64,000 nucleotides of DNA. Origin: Megasphaera stantonii (lineage in GTDB: Bacteria > Bacillota > Negativicutes > Veillonellales > Megasphaeraceae). The translations under genes and the position numbers were made by a program. Shown in pieces: positions 18,955 to 28,367 of the stretch (position 1 is the stretch's first letter; each line of letters opens with the position of its first letter). The notes under the pieces are model-generated. The model saw nothing but the letters and a program-made list of their open reading frames with translations, was not told the DNA's origin and made no database searches. The stretch spans positions 186,001-250,000 of the forward strand of contig NZ_CP029462.1 of assembly GCF_003367905.1 (NCBI RefSeq), given 5' to 3'.

Positions 18955-21003
18955 TTACGACAGCTTCTTGATGTCGCCGATGGGGCTGATGAGGCTGTAC
19001 GTCAAGGTCAGCAGGTGGATGCGGTTTTCCTTTACGGCCGCATTTTCATGCATGACGAGGACGTTGTCGAGGAAATCGTTGATAGCGCCGATGCCTTCGG
19101 ACAGGATATCAGCCGCAGCGGCGTAATCGTAAACGGCGTACGCCTGGGCCAATCCCGATTCCATAGCCTGGCAGGCGGCGTACAGCGCCTTTTCTTCGTC
19201 CGTTTCAAACAAGGAAGCGTCGACAGTCGTGTCTTCCGCATCCTTGATCATGTTGCCTACGCGGGTAAAGGCCTGGAGCAGTTCCGTCTTGCCCATGAGG
19301 TCGGCGTCGATGAGGGCCTGGGCGCGGCGGGCGGCCTTGGCAGCGTTGAGCGTATCGTCGCTGAGGACACAGTCGATGATATGGTAATCCACACCCTTGT
19401 CCTGGAAGATGTTTTTCAGGCGCAGGACGAAGTAATCGTTGAGCTGGCCCATGACTTCCATCTGTTTGTCCTTATCCACCTGGAGAAGGTCGAGGACGAA
19501 GGCGAATACTTCATGGCAGTTCAGGTTCCAGCCGGCATCCATGAGGATGTTCAGGACGCCGATAGTCTGACGGCGCAGCGCGAAGGGGTCCTGGGAGCCC
19601 GTCGGGATGAAGCCCCGGCTGAACATGCCCGTAATGGTGTCGAATTTATCAGCCAGGCCGAGGACCTTGCCCATATCAGTCTGCGGCAGTTCGTCGCCGG
19701 CAAAGCGCGGCTGATACTGTTCCGTAAGGGCTTCGGCGACGTCTTCTCCTTCGCCGTCGATCATGGCGTATTCCTTGCCCATGACGCCCTGCAATTCCGT
19801 AAATTCCATGACCATCTGCGTAGCCAGGTCGGCCTTAGCCAGCAGGGACGCCCGCTTCAAGGCTTCGTCGGACAAGCCGAGATCTAATTTCTGATTGAGG
19901 AACACCGTGATCTGTTCCAGGCGCAGGGCCTTATCGTACAGCGTGCCGAGGCCGTCCTGGAAGACGATTTTCTTCAATTTTTCTACGTAATCGACGAGCT
20001 TATGCTTCTTGTCTTCTTCAAAGAAGAACTTGGCGTCGTCAAGGCGGGCCCGGAGTACCCGTTCGTTGCCGTGCTGCACCGTTTCCAGATGGTAGTCGTC
20101 GCCGTTGCGAACCGTCAGGAACAGGTTCATGAGCTTGCCATCCTTGTCGCGCATGGGGAAATACCGCTGGTGGTCCTTCATCGGCGTGATGATCGCCGCT
20201 TCGGGCAGCTTCAGGTAGTCTTCGTCAAATTCGCCGCACAAGGCCGTCGGGTATTCGACGAGGAAAATGACTTCTTCCAGCAGGTCGTCGTCCATGATGA
20301 TCGTGCCGCCTTTTTCATCGGCCAGCTTCTGCAGCCCTGCTAAGATCAGTTCTTTTCGTTCTTCCGGGTCGACGATGATGAAATGTTCCTTCGCCGTGCG
20401 TTCATAGGCGGCCATAGAAGGAATTTCGAAATCGCCTGTGCCGAGGAAGCGGTGGCCGCGGCTTATCCGGCCGGATTTGACGCCGGCTAATTCAAAGGGA
20501 ACGACGTCGTCGCCGAAGAGGGCCACAAGCCAGCGGATCGGGCGGACAAAATGGAAATCCAGAGAGCCCCAGTGCATGCTCTTGGGGAAGCCCAATCCCG
20601 TAATAATGCCGGTCAAAATATCAGGCAAGAGGCCCGCCGTTTCCGCGCCGATGCTGGTAACGTTGGCGTAGACGTAGCCGTCTTCTACGACCAGGTCTTC
20701 TACGGCGATTTTCTGGCCCCGGGCAAAGCCCATGGCGGCCTTCGTCGGATTGCCGTCGCTGTCGTAAGCGATTTTGACGGACGGCCCTTTGTTCTTAGAC
20801 GAAATATCGGCCTGCTTTTCCGCGACGCCCTTGACGAGGAGGGCTACGCGGCGCGGCGTTCCGACGGCGCGGATAGTTTCATAGGCGATGTTCGCTTTAT
20901 TCAATTTATCAGCAGCCAGCTGCTGTACCTGCGAGAGGACGCTCGGCATATAATGAGCCGGGATTTCTTCGGTGCCGATTTCAAGTAATACGTCTTTGCT
21001 CAT
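18955..21003 (-). CDS. glyS: Glycine-tRNA ligase beta subunit
   Basis: Beta subunit of the bacterial alpha2-beta2 glycyl-tRNA synthetase, which recognises tRNA-Gly. The 682-residue protein begins LLEIGTEEIPAHYMPS, the family hallmark, and ends with an ALAD/anticodon-binding helical domain (FLDNVLVMHENAAVKENRIHLL). Its ATG immediately follows the glyQ stop (TAAATG), so the subunits are translationally coupled, as usual. Expression should depend on the T-box at 21900-22130. Confidence 0.98.
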   Translation of the reverse strand: MSKDVLLEIGTEEIPAHYMPSVLSQVQQLAADKLNKANIAYETIRAVGTPRRVALLVKGVAEKQADISSKNKGPSVKIAYDSDGNPTKAAMGFARGQKIAVEDLVVEDGYVYANVTSIGAETAGLLPDILTGIITGLGFPKSMHWGSLDFHFVRPIRWLVALFGDDVVPFELAGVKSGRISRGHRFLGTGDFEIPSMAAYERTAKEHFIIVDPEERKELILAGLQKLADEKGGTIIMDDDLLEEVIFLVEYPTALCGEFDEDYLKLPEAAIITPMKDHQRYFPMRDKDGKLMNLFLTVRNGDDYHLETVQHGNERVLRARLDDAKFFFEEDKKHKLVDYVEKLKKIVFQDGLGTLYDKALRLEQITVFLNQKLDLGLSDEALKRASLLAKADLATQMVMEFTELQGVMGKEYAMIDGEGEDVAEALTEQYQPRFAGDELPQTDMGKVLGLADKFDTITGMFSRGFIPTGSQDPFALRRQTIGVLNILMDAGWNLNCHEVFAFVLDLLQVDKDKQMEVMGQLNDYFVLRLKNIFQDKGVDYHIIDCVLSDDTLNAAKAARRAQALIDADLMGKTELLQAFTRVGNMIKDAEDTTVDASLFETDEEKALYAACQAMESGLAQAYAVYDYAAAADILSEGIGAINDFLDNVLVMHENAAVKENRIHLLTLTYSLISPIGDIKKLS

Positions 21004-21882
21004 TTAGTTTTCCTCCTTTTTCAACATGGGGAAGCCCAGTTTTTCCCGCTGTTCCAAATAGGCCTTGGCGCAGGCCCGGGCCATGTTGCGGACCCGGCCG
21101 ATGAAGGCGGCCCGTTCGCTGACGCTGATAGCGCCGCGGGCGTCGAGCAGGTTAAACGTATGGGAACATTTCAGCACGTAGTCGTAAGCCGGGATGACGA
21201 AGCCGGCTTTAATGACCCGCATAGCTTCTTTTTCATACTGGTCAAAGAGGTGGAACAGCAAATCGGAGTCGCTCAATTCAAAGGAATACGTCGACTGTTC
21301 CACTTCGTTCTGATGGAAAATATCGCCGTACGTCACGTCGTCGTTCCATTTCAAGTCGTAGACGTTTTCTACGCCCTGAATGTACATGGCCAGACGTTCC
21401 ATGCCGTATGTAATTTCCGACGAAACGGGAGCGACGTCGATGCCGCCTACCTGCTGGAAGTACGTAAACTGCGTGATTTCCATGCCGTCGAGCCAGACTT
21501 CCCAGCCGAGGCCCCAGGCGCCTAAGGTCGGCGATTCCCAGTTGTCTTCGACAAAGCGGATATCGTGTTCCTTCGGGTTGATGCCCAAGGTTTCCAGGCT
21601 CTTTAAATACAGCTCCTGGATGTTGTCCGGCGAAGGCTTGCAGATGACCTGGAACTGATGGTGCTGGTACAAGCGGTTCGGGTTGTCGCCGTAGCGGCCG
21701 TCGGCAGGACGGCGGGACGGTTCTACGTAGGCGACGTGCCACGGTTCGGGACCGAGCGTCCGCAGAAACGTAGCCGGATTCATGGTGCCTGCCCCTTTTT
21801 CTAAATCATAGGGTTCATAAATGATGCAGCCTTGGGAGGACCAAAATTCTTTCAAAGCAGAAATCATATCCTGAAAATTCAT
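21004..21882 (-). CDS. glyQ: Glycine-tRNA ligase alpha subunit
   Basis: Catalytic class II subunit of the glycyl-tRNA synthetase. The 292-residue protein has the family start [17 protein letters not shown] and the class II motif 2 region [22 protein letters not shown], followed by [26 protein letters not shown] precedes the ATG. It lies directly downstream of a glycine T-box leader. Confidence 0.98.
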   Translation of the reverse strand: MNFQDMISALKEFWSSQGCIIYEPYDLEKGAGTMNPATFLRTLGPEPWHVAYVEPSRRPADGRYGDNPNRLYQHHQFQVICKPSPDNIQELYLKSLETLGINPKEHDIRFVEDNWESPTLGAWGLGWEVWLDGMEITQFTYFQQVGGIDVAPVSSEITYGMERLAMYIQGVENVYDLKWNDDVTYGDIFHQNEVEQSTYSFELSDSDLLFHLFDQYEKEAMRVIKAGFVIPAYDYVLKCSHTFNLLDARGAISVSERAAFIGRVRNMARACAKAYLEQREKLGFPMLKKEEN

Positions 21883-21899
21883 TCGTTTTCCCTCCTAAT

Positions 21900-22130
21900 A
21901 ATACAAAAAGTCCCTGTAACATCGTGAAATGTTACAGGGACGAGTATCCATTACCCGCGGTTCCACCCTGGTTGGTCGAAAGACCCGCTTCATTTGCCGG
22001 CCATACGCATCACCTAGCGGTGACTTCCTGCCGCGGCCTTCGGAGCGCCTTCAGCACCAAACGATAAGCTCACACCGTCCTTATCTCGCTGGCATCGTGC
22101 TTACTTCCTCTCCTGCATCGCCGTACTTCA
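21900..22130 (-). promoter_or_regulatory. Glycine T-box leader (tRNA-sensing riboswitch)
   Basis: The T-box bulge AGGGTGGAACCGCGGG (complement of about 21955-21970) is followed by a terminator stem: an 11-bp perfect stem at 21910-21920/21931-21941, then TTTTT. Upstream are a stem I distal loop like the known glyQS example (GGACGGTGTGAGCTTATC) and an AG-rich bulge (AGGAGAGGAAGTAAGC). The probable specifier is GGC (complement of 22047-22049, within TGAAGGCGC), which matches tRNA-Gly with anticodon GCC. Uncharged tRNA-Gly should favour read-through into glyQS. Confidence 0.95.
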
Positions 22131-22138
22131 TGCCAATT

Positions 22139-22167
22139 ATCATAGCATAAAAGTACAAAAAGGGCAA
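22139..22167 (-). promoter_or_regulatory. Promoter of the glyQS T-box transcript
   Basis: On the minus strand TTGCCC (22162-22167), 17 bases, then TATGAT (22139-22144), directly upstream of the T-box structure. Confidence 0.75.
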
Positions 22168-22194
22168 GCAGAAATCCATGCCTGGCAGTCCCAC

Positions 22195-22782
22195 TTACCG
22201 GCGGCGGTCCTCCTTGTCATCATCAATGGGCTTTACGTCGATGGTCATGCCCTTATGGCGGAATCGTTCTTCCCGCATGGCCGCTTCATAGCCGCGGCGG
22301 TAGGCGTCGTCATCGGAGGTATTCTTTTTGCCTCTAAACTTGCGCCACAAGTGAGAAATAAGGGATACGATAACCAGCAGCAGGATGATATTGAACATAA
22401 CGCCGAGAATATCAGCCATAAAGCCCATATTCCCCCAGCCGAACAAGCTGCTCAGCATACTGCCTAAAAACATGCCGCCGGCCAGCAAGCCGATATTGCG
22501 CATGGCACTGCCCCAGCCCGACGATTGGTTCGTCCGGGTCTGCGTATTCGTGCGGGCATTGGCCTGCTGCGCGTTTTGGCGGGCCTGCTGATTGGTCTGA
22601 TTATTCGTCGTTCTGTTCGTCGTGTTGTTTCGGACGGTCCCCTTCGATCCCGACGGCAAGGCTTTGGGAGCCGACACGCGCACGCCGCCGCGGGCGGCAA
22701 AGACCGGCGTCGAAACGACAGGCGCGGCCGCGGCAATGACCAGTCCGGCCAAACATACGACAGCAATTTTCTTTAATTTCAT
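22195..22782 (-). CDS. Exported/membrane protein with Asn-Thr-Gln-rich linker (Tim44-like type)
   Basis: A 195-residue protein. Residues 1-29 form a signal peptide (KKIAVVCLAGLVIAAAAPVV ... FAA). A low-complexity linker rich in Asn, Thr, Gln and Arg follows (about 45-90), then a Gly-rich segment (NIGLLAGGMFLGSMLSSLFG) and a strong membrane helix (MFNIILLLVIVSLISHLW). A charged C-terminal tail ends the protein. This layout is that of small Tim44-domain-like bacterial proteins without the full Tim44 domain. Function unknown. GGAGAG precedes the ATG. Confidence 0.75.
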   Translation of the reverse strand: MKLKKIAVVCLAGLVIAAAAPVVSTPVFAARGGVRVSAPKALPSGSKGTVRNNTTNRTTNNQTNQQARQNAQQANARTNTQTRTNQSSGWGSAMRNIGLLAGGMFLGSMLSSLFGWGNMGFMADILGVMFNIILLLVIVSLISHLWRKFRGKKNTSDDDAYRRGYEAAMREERFRHKGMTIDVKPIDDDKEDRRR

Positions 22783-22856
22783 AGTACACTCTCCATTTCA
22801 ATATCTAGGCATTACTATATTACAATACTGTATATATTATATTACACTAAAAACGC

Positions 22857-22885
22857 AAAAAAGAGCAAGGCGAAAACTTGCTCCT
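22857..22885 (-). terminator. Terminator of the Rrf2-family gene
   Basis: GAGCAAG (22863-22869) pairs with CTTGCTC (22877-22883), ending in TTTTTT on the minus strand. Confidence 0.8.
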
Positions 22886-22978
22886 CTTATGTAAAATCCA
22901 TATATGCCGCCGCGAAAGCTATGTATTGGATTATATTAATCGAATTAAATTGGGGAAAATAAACCGACGATTGCCGGT

Positions 22979-23407
22979 TTATTTCAATTTCTGATTCTGA
23001 CACGTACCGCTGACGAGGTCGTACAAATTGACGCCGGAAAAATACGCCGTCAGCTGTTCCTGCAGCTGCCCGAAAGACGTATGAAGGCCGCAGTCGCCGC
23101 CGTTGCGTTCGCGGTAGGGACACACAAACCCCTCGTCCAGGCAGTTGCTGAGCATATTTTCCCTGTCCATGACCTGAATCAAATCCATCAACGTAATATC
23201 ATGCAGATTCTTTACCAGCCGGCAGCCGCCCTGGGCTCCGCGGATAATTTCGATGTATCCGGCCCGTTCCATTTTCTTGGAAATTTTATATGCAAACTGC
23301 CGCGGTATGAGCTGTTCATCGCTGATTTCCCGGATGTTTTTCAGCCGCAGGTTAATTAAAGAACGTAAAATTCTTACAGCATAATCAGTTTCTCTTGTAA
23401 TGATCAC
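22979..23407 (-). CDS. Rrf2-family transcriptional regulator
   Basis: The 142-residue protein starts IITRETDYAVRILRSLINL, the Rrf2 winged-helix signature, followed by the recognition region IPRQFAYKISKKMERAGYIEIIRGAQGGCRL. Three Cys in the C-terminal half (NCLDEGFVCPYR and GGDCGLH) match the spacing that binds an iron-sulfur cluster in IscR/NsrR/RsrR-type sensors, so it probably senses redox, nitric oxide or iron-sulfur status. GTG start behind AAGGGGA. A perfect palindrome upstream (23501-23527) is the likely operator, which would make it self-regulated. No target operon adjoins on its own strand; prfC diverges. Confidence 0.88.
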   Translation of the reverse strand: MIITRETDYAVRILRSLINLRLKNIREISDEQLIPRQFAYKISKKMERAGYIEIIRGAQGGCRLVKNLHDITLMDLIQVMDRENMLSNCLDEGFVCPYRERNGGDCGLHTSFGQLQEQLTAYFSGVNLYDLVSGTCQNQKLK

Positions 23408-23500
23408 GTTGAATCCCCTTTTACTTTGATGTAATTCTTGTCTTACGGTTTACCTGTTTTAGTACAGCGCAGATTCGCCTTCTTTCCTTACAATCCACTC

Positions 23501-23527
23501 TAATAGTACTTTATATAGTTACTATTA
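23501..23527. promoter_or_regulatory. Palindromic operator, probably for the Rrf2 regulator
   Basis: TAATAGTA (23501-23508) and TACTATTA (23520-23527) form a perfect 8-bp inverted repeat around an 11-base AT-rich centre, overlapping a TATAAT-like -10 on the minus strand. Size and AT content resemble Rrf2/IscR-type sites. The rest of the 300-base gap to prfC is AT-rich with no gene. Confidence 0.6.
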
Positions 23528-23718
23528 TACTAAATTCTTCATTATTTTTCATCATTTTTTTTACAAAATAATTGTCCTTTTGGCGCCTGTTTCATATGCC
23601 TCCCCCTCCCGTATCAGCCGGCGGCCGCAAACGAAAGCCGCCTCTTGCACGGCCGATAAAAACCTTATATAATTATTACCAGTTGTATTTTAGGTTTATT
23701 GTATAAATGAGGTGGAAT

Positions 23719-25329
23719 ATGTCTTTAGTTGACGAAGTAAATAATCGCCGTACCTTTGCCATCATCTCCCATCCTGATGCTGGCAAGACGACGCTTACGG
23801 AAAAATTGTTGCTGTACGGAGGCGCAATCCATTTAGCCGGATCAGTCAAAGCGAGAAAAACGGCTAAACACGCCGTGTCCGACTGGATGGAAATCGAAAA
23901 GCAGCGCGGCATTTCCGTCACCAGTTCGGTCCTGCAGTTTGACTACGAAGGCCATCACATCAACATACTCGACACGCCGGGCCATCAGGACTTCAGCGAA
24001 GACACGTACCGCACCCTTATGGCAGCCGACAGTGCCGTCATGCTCATCGACGTGGCAAAGGGCGTCGAAGCGCAGACGAAAAAGCTGTTCCGCGTCTGTA
24101 AGGACAGAGGCATCCCTATCTTTACCTTTGTCAATAAAATCGACCATTTCGGACGAAATCCCTTCGACCTGATGGACGAAATCGAAAACATCCTCGGCAT
24201 CCACGCCTACCCCATGAACTGGCCTATCGGCATCAACGGCAACTACGAAGGCATTTACGACCGGGAATCGGCCTCCATCGAGCTGTTTGAAAAGGACACG
24301 TCTCACGGCCAGCGCAAACTGGCTTCGACGAAGGGTTCTGCCGACGACCCCATTTTCAAGGACCTCCTCGACGAAGAAATTCACCAGTCCCTGATAGACG
24401 ACATCGAGCTCCTCGACGCGGCCGGCGACAGCTTCGACATGGAAAAAGTAAAAAAGGGCCAGCTGACGCCTATGTTCTTCGGCTCGGCCATGACCAATTT
24501 CGGCGTCAAGCCCTTCCTGGAAAAATTCCTGGAAATGGCTCCCAAGCCTCAGCCTCGAAAATGTCTGGAAGGCGTAGTGGATCCCGAGTCGGATCAGTTC
24601 ACATCCTTTGTCTTCAAAATTCAAGCCAACATGAATCCCCAGCATCATGACCGGGTCGTATTCATGCGCATCTGCTCCGGCAAGTTCGAAAAAGGCATGT
24701 CCGTCACCCATCGCCAGTCGGGCAAGACGCTGCGTTTAATGCAGCCTCAGCAGTTCCTGGCGACGGAGCGAACGATCATCGACGACGCCTACCCCGGCGA
24801 CATCATCGGCGTATTCGACAACGGCACCATGGGCGTCGGCGACACCCTCTATGCCGGAAAGAAAAAGGTCACCTTCAAGGATTTCCCGACCTTCCCGCCG
24901 GAGCTGTTCGCCCGCATCCGGGCTAAGGACTCGATGAAGCGCAAACAGTTCCTCAAGGGCATGACCCAGCTGGCTCAGGAAGGGGCCGTCCAGATTTATG
25001 AAAATCTCGGCTCCATGGAAAGCTACATCGTCGGCGCCGTCGGGAAGCTGCAGTTTGAAGTGCTGGAATACCGACTCAAGCACGAATACGGCGTAGACTT
25101 GGAAATGAACATGCTGCCCTTTACGGTCGCCCGCTGGCTCCAGCTGAACGGCCACGAATACAGGGAACTGAAAAACGTCGACAGCGCCATGCTGGTCAAG
25201 GACCACAAGCAGCGATTGGTACTGCTCATCGCCAACGAATGGCAGACCAACTGGATTTGCGAGCGCAATCCGGACATTACGTTCTGCACGACGCCCGATG
25301 AGCTGGCCCTCGATGACGACGAAGAATAA
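23719..25329 (+). CDS. prfC: Peptide chain release factor 3
   Basis: A translational GTPase that ejects RF1/RF2 after termination. The 536-residue protein has G1 (SHPDAGKTTL, residues 17-26), G2/G3 (RGISVTSSV and DTPGHQDF), G4 (NKID), and the RF3-specific domains 2-3 (GQLTPMFFGSAMTNFGV; GAVGKLQFEVLEYRLKHEYGVD). GAGGTGG precedes the ATG at 23719, and the upstream in-frame ATG at 23707 overlaps that site. Own terminator at 25350-25396. Confidence 0.97.
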   Translation: MSLVDEVNNRRTFAIISHPDAGKTTLTEKLLLYGGAIHLAGSVKARKTAKHAVSDWMEIEKQRGISVTSSVLQFDYEGHHINILDTPGHQDFSEDTYRTLMAADSAVMLIDVAKGVEAQTKKLFRVCKDRGIPIFTFVNKIDHFGRNPFDLMDEIENILGIHAYPMNWPIGINGNYEGIYDRESASIELFEKDTSHGQRKLASTKGSADDPIFKDLLDEEIHQSLIDDIELLDAAGDSFDMEKVKKGQLTPMFFGSAMTNFGVKPFLEKFLEMAPKPQPRKCLEGVVDPESDQFTSFVFKIQANMNPQHHDRVVFMRICSGKFEKGMSVTHRQSGKTLRLMQPQQFLATERTIIDDAYPGDIIGVFDNGTMGVGDTLYAGKKKVTFKDFPTFPPELFARIRAKDSMKRKQFLKGMTQLAQEGAVQIYENLGSMESYIVGAVGKLQFEVLEYRLKHEYGVDLEMNMLPFTVARWLQLNGHEYRELKNVDSAMLVKDHKQRLVLLIANEWQTNWICERNPDITFCTTPDELALDDDEE

Positions 25330-25349
25330 TAAATAATATCTGCATAATA

Positions 25350-25396
25350 AAAACACCTTCTCATGCTGACCACAGCACCGAGAAGGTGTTTGTTTT
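25350..25396 (+). terminator. Terminator between prfC and the convergent trkH gene
   Basis: A 12-bp perfect stem (AAACACCTTCTC and its complement) followed by TGTTTTT. It may serve both convergent transcripts. Confidence 0.85.
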
Positions 25397-25402
25397 TATA
25401 TG

Positions 25403-26854
25403 TTACCACATGCCCTTGGATTTCCAGAAGCTGCGCCGGCACATGACCAGCAAGGTCAGGATTTCCAGCCGGCCCAGCAGCATGGACAAGCACAGAATGC
25501 TTTTTGCAAAATCAGACAAATTCGCATACGTACACGTCGCGCCGGTAATCCCAAAGGCCGGGCCGATGCAGCCCATGGTGCTGACGCTGATGCCGACGGC
25601 ATCGAAAATGTTCACGCCGTCCCACGTAAGCAGCAGCGCCCATAATACGATAAAGGCCATGTACAAAAAGAAAAACTGGCTCACGCGGACGACTGTATCG
25701 TCGCCGACGTAATGGCCGTTGATTTCTACGCGGCGCACCATGTTGGGATGAACCTTTTGAAAGGCCGTAATCCACAGGGCCTTGACCAAGATGACGACGC
25801 GGGATACCTTGAGGCCCGCCGCCGTCGAACCGGCACAGCCGCCGCAGATCATGAGAAAGAGCAGCAGCAGCTTGGAAAAGGCCGGCCACGTGTCATAATC
25901 TGCCGATACGAAGCCCGTCGTCGCAATGGATGCAACCTGGAACGAGGCGTATCGGAAGGCCGTCGTCCACTCGCCGCCGAAGGCATAGGCCAAATTCAGC
26001 ATGATGAGGAGCGTCACAACGCCTAATATGAGCAAATAGGCCTTAAATTCCGTGTTCCGCCGCAAGACGCCGGGCCCCTTTTGATACACCTGATAGTACA
26101 AGCCGAAGTTTCCGCCGGCCAGTATCATGAAAAAGGTAATCCACCCTTCTACAACAGGATCGTCGAAATGGGCCACGCTGGCACTAAAGGTTGAAAACCC
26201 GCCGGCCGAAATAGTCGACAAGGCGTGGTTCAGGGCATTGATAAAATCCATGCCGCACAGGAGGAAAATAACCAGGGCGATGAGGGTAAAGCCGGAATAC
26301 ATGCGGAATAAGACATTCGTCATATCGTGAAGGCGGGGCAGCACGCGCTCCCGCGTCGGCCCGGCCACCTCGGCGTTGTACATGGACATAGTCGACTGTC
26401 CCGCTTCAGGCAGCAGGGCGATAAAGATGACGACGATGCCCAGCCCGCCGAGCCAATGGGTCATGCTGCGCCAAAAGAGGATGCTGTTCGGCAGCACCTC
26501 CAGGTCTTCAATGACCGTCGCCCCCGTGCCGGTAAACCCGGAAATACTTTCAAAGAGCCCGTCGAGGATTCCCAAGTACCCGCCCAATACATAGGGCAGC
26601 ATGCCCAGGCCCGTCGCCAGCAGCCAGCCCAGGCCGGTAATGGCAATGCCTTCGCGTATCGTCAGGGCCTTCGTCCGGACGTGTCCCCGGCGCTGGCACA
26701 GAAAGGACACGGCCACGGCCGCGCCGATCGTCAGGATAAAGGGCACGGCGCTCTCTTCGCCGCACCAGAAAGCGATGCCCAGCGGGATGAGCATAGTCAG
26801 TCCCTGGATAAATGAAATTTTTCCTAAAAACCGGCATACGACATGTAAATCCAT
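25403..26854 (-). CDS. trkH: TrkH-family potassium uptake protein (third trkH of the operon)
   Basis: Membrane subunit of a Trk potassium channel/transporter, gated by the TrkA ring. About 483 residues with four channel repeats. The pore loops read SGFTGTGATVIED, STISAGGFSTFS, ASIATTGFVSADY and STMGCIGPAFG, which keep the Gly at each filter position. The start at 26854 has AAAGGA in front; the longer frame to 26890 does not. It is the last of three tandem trkH genes after trkA, with 46 bases separating it from the second. Confidence 0.92.
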   Translation of the reverse strand: MDLHVVCRFLGKISFIQGLTMLIPLGIAFWCGEESAVPFILTIGAAVAVSFLCQRRGHVRTKALTIREGIAITGLGWLLATGLGMLPYVLGGYLGILDGLFESISGFTGTGATVIEDLEVLPNSILFWRSMTHWLGGLGIVVIFIALLPEAGQSTMSMYNAEVAGPTRERVLPRLHDMTNVLFRMYSGFTLIALVIFLLCGMDFINALNHALSTISAGGFSTFSASVAHFDDPVVEGWITFFMILAGGNFGLYYQVYQKGPGVLRRNTEFKAYLLILGVVTLLIMLNLAYAFGGEWTTAFRYASFQVASIATTGFVSADYDTWPAFSKLLLLFLMICGGCAGSTAAGLKVSRVVILVKALWITAFQKVHPNMVRRVEINGHYVGDDTVVRVSQFFFLYMAFIVLWALLLTWDGVNIFDAVGISVSTMGCIGPAFGITGATCTYANLSDFAKSILCLSMLLGRLEILTLLVMCRRSFWKSKGMW

Positions 26855-26900
26855 AGGCATCCTTTCGTTGAAATTCTCTGCTGGCCGCACGGCGGCAAAC

Positions 26901-28352
26901 CTACCAGACGCGGCGCTTCCAAAACGACGGCATCAACAGGGCCAGGACGGGAAAAATTTCCAGCCTTCCCATGAGCATGGACAGGCACACGACGGCCTTG
27001 CTGAACGAGGGCATATCCGCATAGGTGCACGTCGCCCCAAACAGGCCGAAGCTCGGCCCGCAGCTGCCCATCGTCGTGATAGCTACGCCCAGGGCGTCAA
27101 AAATGGGAATGCCGTCGAAGACCAGCAGCACGGTCCACAATATGTCCAGCATGACATATACGAAGAAAAACCGGGCTACGCCGTACAGTACGTCTTCGGA
27201 AAAGTCCTCCCCGTTGGAGCGGACATGCAGGACGAGGTGCGGGTGCATCTTCTGCCGTATGCGCAGGACGATCGTCTTGGCCAGCAGCATGAGGCGCGTC
27301 ACCTTCAGCCCGCCGGCCGTCGAGCCGGCGCAGCCGCCGACAAAGATGAGAAAGACCAGGATAAACTGGGAAAAGGCCGGCCATTTGTCGAAATCGCTGG
27401 AAATGAACCCCGTCGACGACGACAAGGATGCAGCCTGGAAAAAGGACTGGCGGAACGCTTCGCTCCACGCCCAGCCCTGCGCAGAGGCCAAATTGGCCGC
27501 CATCAGCACCGTCGCCGCGGCGACGAGGCCGACATAGGTGCGAAATTCCGTATCGTGCAGGATGACCTTGGGCCCCCGCTTCCACGCCGCCACGTACATG
27601 CCGAAGTTGGCGCTGGAAATCATCATGAAAAAGGCCAGCACCCCTTCGATCAGCGGGCTGTCGAAATAGGCCACGCTGGTGTTATAAGGGGAAAAGCCGC
27701 CCGTCGCAATCGTCGAGCAGGCATGGTTCAGCGCTATGAGGAACGACATGCCGCAGGCCATGCAGGCCAGCGTAGCCGCCGTCGTAAATACGACGTACAC
27801 GCAGAACAGGGCTTTAGCCATTTCCTTTACGCGCGGCACGTTCCGGTCCGACGTCGGCCCCGTGCTCTCGGCGTTGAACATATGAACCGTCCCCCGCCCC
27901 AACTGAGGAAATAAGGCGATAAAGATAACGATGATGCCGAGACCACCGAACCAATGGGTCAGGGACCGCCACAGCAAAATGCCCTGCGGCATGATTTCCA
28001 AATCGGGAATGACCGTCGCCCCCGTGCCGGACAAGCCGGAAATGCACTCGAATATGCCGTCCAGCACAGACAAATAGCCGCCGGCAGCATAGGGCACCAT
28101 GCCCAAAAACATGACCATAATCCATCCTAAGGCCGTAATCGCAATGCCCTCGCGGTTCGTAACCTCACCGGCAGGCGCCGTTCCGTATGCCGTCAGGCCC
28201 TTGCCCAAGGCCAGGCACACGCTGATGGCGACGGCAAAGGCGAATACGCTGCTTTCACTATACCACAAGGACACGGCCAGGGGAAGGACCATGCCGCAGC
28301 CGTAGGCCCAGGACAGCCGGCCTAATACATACCATACTATTTTCAAATCCAT
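26901..28352 (-). CDS. trkH: TrkH-family potassium uptake protein (second trkH of the operon)
   Basis: A 483-residue TrkH paralogue with canonical pore loops: SGLSGTGATVIPD, STIATGGFSPYN, LSSSTGFISSDF and TTMGSCGPSFG. It is most like the third copy (shared ENVxxGVARFF-type and DGIPIFDALGVAITTMG segments) and probably arose by tandem duplication. AGGAGG lies upstream of the ATG. The gap to the previous trkH gene is 15 bases, consistent with one transcript. Confidence 0.92.
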   Translation of the reverse strand: MDLKIVWYVLGRLSWAYGCGMVLPLAVSLWYSESSVFAFAVAISVCLALGKGLTAYGTAPAGEVTNREGIAITALGWIMVMFLGMVPYAAGGYLSVLDGIFECISGLSGTGATVIPDLEIMPQGILLWRSLTHWFGGLGIIVIFIALFPQLGRGTVHMFNAESTGPTSDRNVPRVKEMAKALFCVYVVFTTAATLACMACGMSFLIALNHACSTIATGGFSPYNTSVAYFDSPLIEGVLAFFMMISSANFGMYVAAWKRGPKVILHDTEFRTYVGLVAAATVLMAANLASAQGWAWSEAFRQSFFQAASLSSSTGFISSDFDKWPAFSQFILVFLIFVGGCAGSTAGGLKVTRLMLLAKTIVLRIRQKMHPHLVLHVRSNGEDFSEDVLYGVARFFFVYVMLDILWTVLLVFDGIPIFDALGVAITTMGSCGPSFGLFGATCTYADMPSFSKAVVCLSMLMGRLEIFPVLALLMPSFWKRRVW

Positions 28353-28367
28353 TTAACGCGACGCCTC

